A DNA stretch of 64,000 nucleotides from Siphonodentalium dalli (Eukaryota; Mollusca; Scaphopoda; Gadilida; Siphonodentaliidae), in the NCBI GenBank assembly GCA_032622095.1, contig CP136061.1, positions 22,012,991 through 22,076,990 on the forward strand, read 5' to 3'. The first letter of the stretch is position 1. The number at the start of each line of letters is the position of its first letter. A program made the translations under genes and the position numbers. The notes under the pieces are model-generated. The model was not told the origin of the DNA. It worked only from the letters and a program-made list of their open reading frames with translations, and did no database searches. This document shows positions 58,201-62,100 of the stretch, in pieces.

Positions 58201-58787
58201 GCCACAATCGGTGAACCTACAGCCAAATCAAGGCTACTAGTACTACACCGAACTACATACAGATACTACATACAGATACAGATACAGAATCGGCCGATTC
58301 CGATTGTCATTTCTGATTATCGGCTCATCACTAGTTGGTTTTAATACTGCAGTTTTCAAAATACCGTACAGCCCTACCTTGCTACTCTCTGATGTGACAG
58401 TGATGTCATGACCACTGATGACACTACTCTTGGCACACCATCATGACCTCGAGCCGACACAAATGGCTGTCCCGATTGCAACAATAAAGTCTAGACACCT
58501 GCTCGGCTGCTGTGGCGAAGAAGTCAAGAGTTCGGCAAAAATTCCTGTACAAATTCCAAATGTGGATCTAATCGATCCCTCTCCATAATGCGATAATCCG
58601 GGCATGTGAGAGAGTGTATAGAGAATACACAACAGGGAACAGCATCCCTAATTTCTTAAATTTGTAAAAAAAAAAAAATGAATTGTTTTGAAAAACTTCA
58701 ACTTCAAGACGCCTGTTTACTTACCATAACATTGCTAGATTCCAATTGGCGTTTCTTTCTCTCAATCTCTGCTTTCAATAAATCCAT
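35833..58787 (-). CDS. PRPF18: Pre-mRNA-splicing factor 18 (10 exons, complete)
   Basis: Prp18 acts in the nucleus in the second step of splicing, helping dock the 3' splice site with U5 snRNP and Slu7. Exons in coding order: 58787-58725, 51815-51708, 50662-50576, 49822-49709, 48462-48325, 43977-43909, 42556-42416, 38937-38866, 37834-37679, 35913-35833. All are phase 0 and sum to 342 codons plus TGA, the length I recall for vertebrate PRPF18. Landmarks: [11 protein letters not shown], the PRP4-like segment [32 protein letters not shown], and the Prp18 hallmark [20 protein letters not shown] followed by [17 protein letters not shown]. The linker in exon 3 is acidic and poorly conserved. No break is seen. 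The exon 2 donor (GTTTGT) is the least certain boundary. Confidence 0.97.
35985..36538. repeat. PRPF18 intron, dispersed repeat of degenerate units
   Basis: Units containing GATGGCTCCCATCTAGA and ATCCAAGATGGCC..TGG(T/C)GGCCATG recur here and near 4200, 8650 and 49570. They are non-coding. Confidence 0.55.
36541..36903. mobile_element. GC-rich fold-back MITE of unknown class
   Basis: A 363-bp element flanked by TA, with 20-bp inverted ends CCC(T/C)GCTGGACAAAACAAGTG. The interior is unusually GC-rich, with many copies of GCCGAACGGCAA-, GGCCGCGGTG- and GCCATTCGACC-like motifs in both directions. ORFs here are by-products of these motifs. TA duplication suggests a Tc1/mariner-type or related transposase. 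Confidence 0.8.
37308..37653. mobile_element. Fold-P MITE, CCCTTTACCC subfamily
   Basis: TTAA at 37308-37311 and 37650-37653, two hairpins and complete ends. Its right end is 25 bp beyond the PRPF18 exon 9 donor. Confidence 0.87.
37679..37834 (-). CDS. PRPF18: PRPF18 exon 9
   Basis: It encodes [20 protein letters not shown] and [14 protein letters not shown], then [15 protein letters not shown], the conserved Prp18 signature. Acceptor TTTTCAG, donor GTAACT. The 5' end of the exon and its acceptor are duplicated just upstream. Confidence 0.97.
37785..37910. repeat. 68-bp tandem duplication of PRPF18 exon 9 start and acceptor
   Basis: The segment from about 37785 to 37842 recurs at 37853-37910 with three substitutions. 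Read in the exon frame, all three differences are at third codon positions and silent. Use of the outer acceptor would read about 48 coding bases, then intron, and shift the frame. Confidence 0.92.
38121..38363. mobile_element. Fold-P MITE, CATGATGGGAGC subfamily
   Basis: TTAA-CCCTTTCATGATGGGAGC on the left and AGCTCCACTCATGGAAGGG-TTAA on the right, with two hairpins (TATATAAGAGAATGCACTGG type). Confidence 0.85.
38590..38843. mobile_element. Fold-A MITE, double-hairpin form
   Basis: A 254-bp copy with complete CAAGCCTTG / CAAGGCTTG ends. No matching 8-bp flanks. Its right end is 22 bp from PRPF18 exon 8. Confidence 0.85.
38866..38937 (-). CDS. PRPF18: PRPF18 exon 8
   Basis: It encodes [20 protein letters not shown] and DYIM, a helix of the Prp18 domain matching DIKESITDII-type sequence in other animals. 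Acceptor TTGCAG, donor GTATGC. Confidence 0.9.
39240..39493. mobile_element. Fold-A MITE, double-hairpin form
   Basis: A 254-bp copy with an exact 8-bp target duplication GATATGGA at 39232-39239 and 39494-39501. Confidence 0.92.
39626..40598. mobile_element. Non-autonomous hAT element
   Basis: A 973-bp element with 14-bp inverted ends CAGTGTTCGCGCTG and an exact 8-bp target duplication CCTGCGGC (39618-39625 and 40599-40606). Both ends carry arrays of TTTGGCTAA / TTAGCCAAA subterminal motifs. The interior has no transposase. It lies in PRPF18 intron 7. Confidence 0.93.
40819..41920. mobile_element. Non-autonomous hAT element
   Basis: A 1,102-bp element with 11-bp inverted ends CAGGCCTCAGC and an exact 8-bp target duplication CGCCATAC (40811-40818 and 41921-41928). 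The left subterminal zone repeats AAGGCGA / TCGCC motifs; the right repeats AGTCTCCCTAAATTTCCTG. No coding remnant was recognised. Confidence 0.9.
41928..42229. mobile_element. Fold-A MITE, CTGAGTTTAG subfamily
   Basis: CAAGCCTGAGTTTAGTGTGC at the left and GCACATTAAACTCAGACTTG at the right, with the inner long-form segment deleted in part. Its left end shares a base with the target duplication of the adjoining hAT element. Confidence 0.8.
42416..42556 (-). CDS. PRPF18: PRPF18 exon 7
   Basis: It encodes [20 protein letters not shown] and on to [12 protein letters not shown]. Acceptor CCACCAG, donor GTAACC. The W..ELN and PLFRKL positions match the family. Confidence 0.94.
42636..42899. mobile_element. 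Fold-P MITE, CATGATGGGAGC subfamily
   Basis: TTAA on both sides, two hairpins, and ends CCCTTTCATGATGGGAGC / CCAGTCATGGAAGGG. One of the best-preserved members of this subfamily. Confidence 0.88.
43216..43631 (-). mobile_element. tRNA-derived SINE with flanking direct repeats
   Basis: The body is about 43270-43575, read on the minus strand. At its head are a Pol III A box (GGCTCAGTTGGTAA) and a B box (GGTTCAAATTC) about 45 bases apart. Further in it has a conserved-looking central segment whose plus strand reads GGTTTAATGTCGCTTTCAGC, which I associate with mollusc SINEs (recall). Both sides carry a related direct repeat of about 50 bp (AAGAGCA(G/T)ATCAACATGC, then CCAGAGCAAAA / CAAGAGCAAAA) at 43216-43262 and 43581-43621. 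Confidence 0.75.
43635..43879. mobile_element. Fold-P MITE, CATGATGGGAGC subfamily, old copy
   Basis: TTAA-CCCTTTTATGATGAGAG on the left; the right end is mutated to GGAAGGGTTCA. Both hairpins are diverged. It ends 29 bp from PRPF18 exon 6. Confidence 0.75.
43909..43977 (-). CDS. PRPF18: PRPF18 exon 6
   Basis: A small exon encoding [20 protein letters not shown] and FLK. Acceptor TTCTTCAG, donor GTAAGA. GKGD..KD followed by the I..FLK helix fits the family and joins exons 5 and 7 in frame. Confidence 0.88.
44105..44930. other. PRPF18 intron, no recognised element
   Basis: AT-rich unique DNA; nothing convincing on either strand. Confidence 0.45.
45018..47322 (-). mobile_element. hAT transposon with truncated transposase, nested in Fold-A
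   Basis: A 2,305-bp element with inverted ends CAG(G/A)GATGAAAGT and an exact 8-bp target duplication TGCATAGC (45010-45017 and 47323-47330). The duplicated octamer is the tip of a Fold-A hairpin. A GC-rich patch with short palindromes at 45080-45185 lies at the 3' side of the transposase. Confidence 0.93.
45641..46789 (-). pseudogene. hAT-family transposase, N-terminal two thirds
   Basis: A 382-codon ORF. A BED-like zinc finger lies near the start (C49-x2-C52, H69-x5-H75). A Ser/Thr-rich linker runs from about 105 to 120. The RNase H-like part follows, with the first catalytic Asp in FSLNMDECL (D237) and the second in [17 protein letters not shown] (D304). After about residue 322 the sequence no longer looks like a transposase, and the insertion domain, third acidic residue and hATC dimerisation domain are missing, so the product would be inactive. 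The start ATG at 46787-46789 precedes a good BED-domain context. It may be a 3' deletion or the product of a lost intron; deletion seems likelier given the element's small size. Confidence 0.85.
48021..48265. mobile_element. Fold-P MITE, CATGACTGGAGC subfamily
   Basis: TTAA on both sides, with ends CCCTTCCATGACTGGAGC / CTCCCGTCATGAAAGGG. Two hairpins, the second shortened. It is 59 bp from PRPF18 exon 5. Confidence 0.85.
48325..48462 (-). CDS. PRPF18: PRPF18 exon 5
   Basis: It encodes [20 protein letters not shown] and on to [11 protein letters not shown]. Acceptor TGAACAG, donor [23 protein letters not shown] matches the family, while the next 20 residues are variable linker. Confidence 0.93.
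48774..48924. mobile_element. Fold-A MITE, short form
   Basis: A 151-bp palindrome with complete ends. It is flanked by a 6-bp direct match CTCAGT. Confidence 0.85.
49709..49822 (-). CDS. PRPF18: PRPF18 exon 4
   Basis: It encodes [20 protein letters not shown] and [18 protein letters not shown], the PRP4-like (SFM) motif. Acceptor CCCATCAG, donor GTAGGT. Confidence 0.95.
50150..50503. repeat. 20-bp minisatellite, about 17 copies
   Basis: Tandem units of AACTGTGGTATTCATTGACT with scattered C/T and T/G changes. The unit spacing is constant and there is no spacer, so it is not a CRISPR array. It lies in PRPF18 intron 3. Confidence 0.93.
50576..50662 (-). CDS. PRPF18: PRPF18 exon 3
   Basis: It encodes [20 protein letters not shown] and KIPQLSRKE. 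Acceptor TTACAG, donor GTACGT. The first 22 residues are an acidic, low-complexity linker; LSRKE followed by VVRRLRER of exon 4 matches the family LSRQEVIRRLRER. Confidence 0.9.
51457..51579. mobile_element. Fold-A MITE fragment
   Basis: The right part only: CAGAGAAGATGAGGCC linker, one deleted hairpin and CATTAAAATCAGACTTG end. Confidence 0.75.
51611..51760. repeat. 80-bp tandem duplication of PRPF18 exon 2 end and donor
   Basis: 51691-51760 is repeated at 51611-51686 (ATCGCTGGCCTCTGTTAA, CCTTAAGTCGACCATGTTTC). The outer copy has an extra 5 bases and four other changes. The donor GTTTGT is kept in both copies. Confidence 0.92.
51708..51815 (-). CDS. PRPF18: PRPF18 exon 2
   Basis: It encodes [20 protein letters not shown] and [16 protein letters not shown]. 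The acceptor CAG follows a T-rich tract. The donor GTTTGT was chosen because it is the only phase-0 site before the exon loses similarity and it repeats in the duplicated copy. NKKYFKR is diagnostic for the family. The 3' boundary is the least certain in this gene. Confidence 0.83.
52360..52700. repeat. Tandem repeat of about 120 bp, three units
   Basis: Units start near 52367, 52486 and 52607 with AAAACATGCTTCATTTCTAC and contain AAGTGGATTCAAAACCCC and CACTGCCGCAGCCGC. The third unit is cut short. Confidence 0.85.
53381..54035. repeat. Insertion of about 560 bp bracketed by long direct repeats
   Basis: GCTAAATAAACAACTCAGTG plus AGCACATCA occurs at 53381-53409 and at 53992-54020, and a third partial copy of the right-hand part lies at 53966-53992. 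The intervening DNA ends with an ATAAAT-containing tail and carries an 86-codon ORF (53666-53926) ending just before it. It could be a retroelement 3' end or a retrocopy; I do not recognise the protein. Confidence 0.55.
54036..55200. other. PRPF18 intron 1, unique AT-rich DNA
   Basis: Near 54045-54115 there is a short palindromic patch (GGAGGGCTATTAATAGCCCT, GGAGGGCTACAGCCCTCC) that looks like a transposon end. Otherwise I see no exon or element. Confidence 0.5.
55220..55258. repeat. (GA)n microsatellite
   Basis: A GA dinucleotide run with one interruption. It produces a spurious Ser/Leu-rich ORF on the minus strand. Confidence 0.9.
55590..56534 (-). pseudogene. Non-LTR retrotransposon (LINE) ORF2, C-terminal end
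   Basis: A 314-codon ORF matching the tail of LINE reverse transcriptases: [19 protein letters not shown] (thumb region) followed by [15 protein letters not shown] and a C-terminal zinc-knuckle-like [16 protein letters not shown] (C-x1-C-x7-H-x4-C). The polymerase YxDD motif and the endonuclease lie upstream in a full element and are absent, so this is a 5'-truncated copy. It is in the same orientation as PRPF18, within intron 1. Clade (Jockey, CR1 or similar) is not decided. Confidence 0.87.
57069..58333. mobile_element. Non-autonomous hAT element
   Basis: A 1,265-bp element with 15-bp inverted ends TAGTGATGAGCCGAT and an exact 8-bp target duplication GTTGGTTT (57061-57068 and 58334-58341). 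Subterminal GCCGATT / AATCGGC motifs cluster at both ends. No transposase was recognised. It lies 390 bp inside PRPF18 intron 1. Confidence 0.93.
58725..58787 (-). CDS. PRPF18: PRPF18 exon 1
   Basis: Start codon at 58787. It encodes [20 protein letters not shown] and a final Met, then donor GTAAGT. The opening MD(L/I)LK.EI.RK.Q is the family N terminus. It is separated from exon 2 by a 6.9-kb intron, the longest in the gene. Confidence 0.94.
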
Positions 58788-58991
58788 ATGTCAGAGATTA
58801 ATAAGAATTCCCTAGTCAAAAAAGAAGAATTTAATCGAAACTTCGCATAAACGTCCACTATTTATTTGGCTGGACTGAGTTACCTTTTGGAATTTGCTGT
58901 TTACCGGGTTGTTAATTTCCGTTTACCGTTTCGCTGTTCGAGATATTAACCCTCTTTATAAGCGATTTGATTCATTACCACGAATTTAAAA
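58788..58991. promoter_or_regulatory. Shared divergent promoter region of PRPF18 and CTBS
   Basis: 204 bp separate the two start codons, so both 5' UTRs and core promoters must overlap or fit within it, unless extra upstream exons exist. I see short repeats TTTACCG (three copies around 58910-58932) but no convincing TATA box. The arrangement of a housekeeping splicing factor opposite a lysosomal enzyme is inference from position only. Confidence 0.6.
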
Positions 58992-59120
58992 ATGTCTGTT
59001 TTTGGGGAAATTTGCTTAGCATTTCTGCTTTACCAATATGTTGATTTAGTCGCTACTCTGAAATGTCCATGCAAAGATAAAGAGTCGTGTCGTCCATTGG
59101 AAATTCCGCAAAAGAATGAG
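58992..59120 (+). CDS. CTBS: CTBS exon 1
   Basis: Start ATG at 58992; 43 codons; donor GTCTAA, phase 0. Signal peptide MSVFGEICLAFLLYQ... followed by the Cys-rich mature N terminus. Confidence 0.88.
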
Positions 59121-62100
59121 GTCTAACTTCAAACTCTAAATTATTCTAAAATGTACTAATCTCACACTGTCACAGTGTCAAATTTCTAAATTATGAATAT
59201 AAATACATAATTTTATGGGAAGCCAAATTGACATTTAATAAATAATTGAGCTTAAAGCACAATAAGGATTCTATAATTGCGCTTAAGCGCAATAAGGGAA
59301 TCTATAATTGCGCTTGCGCGCAATAAGGAAATATATAATTGCGCTTTAGCTCAATAAGGAATTTCTAATTGCGCTTAAATGCAATAAGGAATATTCTTAT
59401 TGGGCTTAAGTGCAATACGGAAAATTCTTATTGCGCAATAAGCCAGGTTACTGTTATTCAAATGGTATTGTCCATAGTGCGATGGGTGGAGTTTATTGGT
59501 GAGGTGACCTCAGGCGACTGTCCACATTCGGATTCTACTATTTGCAGAGGGGTGATCTCATGAGTGAGATATTAATTACGCTTAAGCGCAATAAGGAATA
59601 TCTTATTGTGCTTATGCGCAATAAGGAATCCCTAATTGTGCTTAAGTGCAATAAGGAAAAATCTAGTTGAGCTTAAGCTCAATAAGAGAAGATCTTATTG
59701 TGCTTAAGTGCAATAAGGAATGTCTAATTGCACTTAAGCGCAATAAGGAATATCTCTAATTGTGCTTAAGCGCAATAAGAGATTCCGTACTTATTGCGCT
59801 TAAGCTCAATTATTTATTAAATGTCAATTTGGTTTCCATATAATTATTGTTGCTTCCCTGTTTTCAGGTTGTCTTATTCAGGTTGGGCACACATCCAAAA
59901 CAAGCTATATTTTTAATGTTATTTACACATCTCATCAATTTTGTGCATATTCCACAAAAAACTAAAAAACTTAAAAAAGTGCAAAAAGAATTGAAGTTGT
60001 TTACCACTATCCTGTCTACAAAGAAACAATAAACCCGACCTATTATTGAATTACGTCACCAGTCCTGTGCGTCTATGGATGACATCGCATGAAGGAAGCT
60101 TGATCAACGATTCAGACTGCATAATCCATAATGAAATATTCAATAACTTCTTTTATGGGCGGTACAAAAATCTTTTCGGCAACGTGCTCAGTGGATGAGC
60201 TGGCATCGATAATGACTGAGAAAAGCTACACTGGTAATATGCTTTAAGAGTAGTATTTATTTTCATGCTATGATGAATTACACATAATTGAATTACGTTT
60301 AATAAGCATAGGCCAAATTCAATTTTAAGCGTTATTCATATATGCTTATAGTGTAATTCATCATAGCATGAAAATTAATTACTGTTAAGCGTAATGCAGA
60401 TACCCTCTCTTAAAACTCCCCTCAGATTGAAATGGGTGAAACCTTTGACATGTCTCAGTCATTGAGTTAAAATAATATTTCCAAGGGCATATAGATGAAG
60501 GCACCACACATACATTTTACTGATACCATTTTAGATTATATTATTTTATCCATTGATGGTAAGAAATCTAGAAAACCCAATTACGCTTAAGCATAATTTA
60601 TTTATGCTAAAGCATAATTGAATTACGTTTAAGTGTGATTGAATTATGTTTAAGTGTAATTAGCTAATATATATGAATTTGCCATCATATAATTCAATTC
60701 TATTATGCTGAAGCTTAAAACTAAATCTGAATTACACTTAAGTATAATGGAATGAATTACACTTAAGATGAATGCAATGTTCTTGAAAGTGTAATTATTT
60801 ATAATTAAATTACACTCAAACGTAATTCACTAATAAATATGAGTTTGGTCTCCCATAAAGATCAGCCACATGTCAATGTGGCCTCTGCAAGCATTTATTA
60901 CAACCTACTAGTCTGTGTTTTTATTTGGTAAATTCTCTTGATTGGCATGTCATGTGGAAATGCTTTAGTGATTATGACACATTTTTATTTTAGTTTTTTC
61001 TAATGTTTTTCTTCTTTTCAGATTTTTATATTTTCTAGAGTCAATAACCAAAGTCACTGGGATAAATATGATTGGTCGAAAATTACAACAGTTGCCATGG
61101 CTGGTTATCATAATCCACAGCTGATGTGTTTGGCACACTCTCATGCAGCTAGAGTTGTTATGTTAGGTAATTATCTGTCCATCTGCTACTGTGCATCCTC
61201 CTGCAGCTATATAGAGCTGTTATGTTAGGTAATTATCTGTCCATCCACTACTGTGCCCCCTCATGCAGCTAGAGTTGTTATGTTAGGTAATTATCTGTCC
61301 AGCCACTACTGTGCCCCCTCATACAGCTAGAGCTGTTATGTTATGTTAGGTAATTATCTGTCCAGCCACTACTGTGCCCCCTCATGCAGCTAGAGTTGTT
61401 ATGTTAGGTAATTATCTGTCCTGCCACTACTGTGGACCCTCTTGAAGCTAGAGTTGTTATTTTAGGGAAATTATCTGTCCATCAGTGGACTAGCCTAGAG
61501 GGAGATATGAGAGGGAGATATGTTCTCCCTGAATTGTTTTACATAAAGGAATCCAGGCAGATAATACTATAACTAGAATGACTAAACTATGTTTGCTGAC
61601 TACTATGGACTATAATGGGCTCTTGCGTTAATCCTTTCATGACTGGAGCTGCGTTGGTACAGCATTAAAGATAGTGTGCCAGTGCATTCTCTTATATATG
61701 CAAGTCTCCCATTGGGAGCCTCTCATATTAGAGACTACGCTAGCCTATGAGGTCAAGGTAAATATTGTTAGGCCGATGCATTGGCTTATATATTTGAGGC
61801 TCCCTATGGTAGACTCTCATATATAAGAGAATGCATTGGCACAGAGTTTTAGCAAAATTTCAGGAAGCTCCAGTCATGGAAGGGTTAAGTAATACTTTAT
61901 ATTGGATAAATGGGTTGCTGATTACTTGAGTTTCAGTGACGGTATTCATTTCAATGAAATGTTGCTTTGTGTAGGTAGTTTATTGCTTTGTGTAGGTAGT
62001 TTATTCAGCCTCATCAGACTCTATATATTTACCACATGGTCCTTCATATGACAATGCTAAGCCATTCCATTACTAGTAGGTCCATGAAATCTGTAAACAC

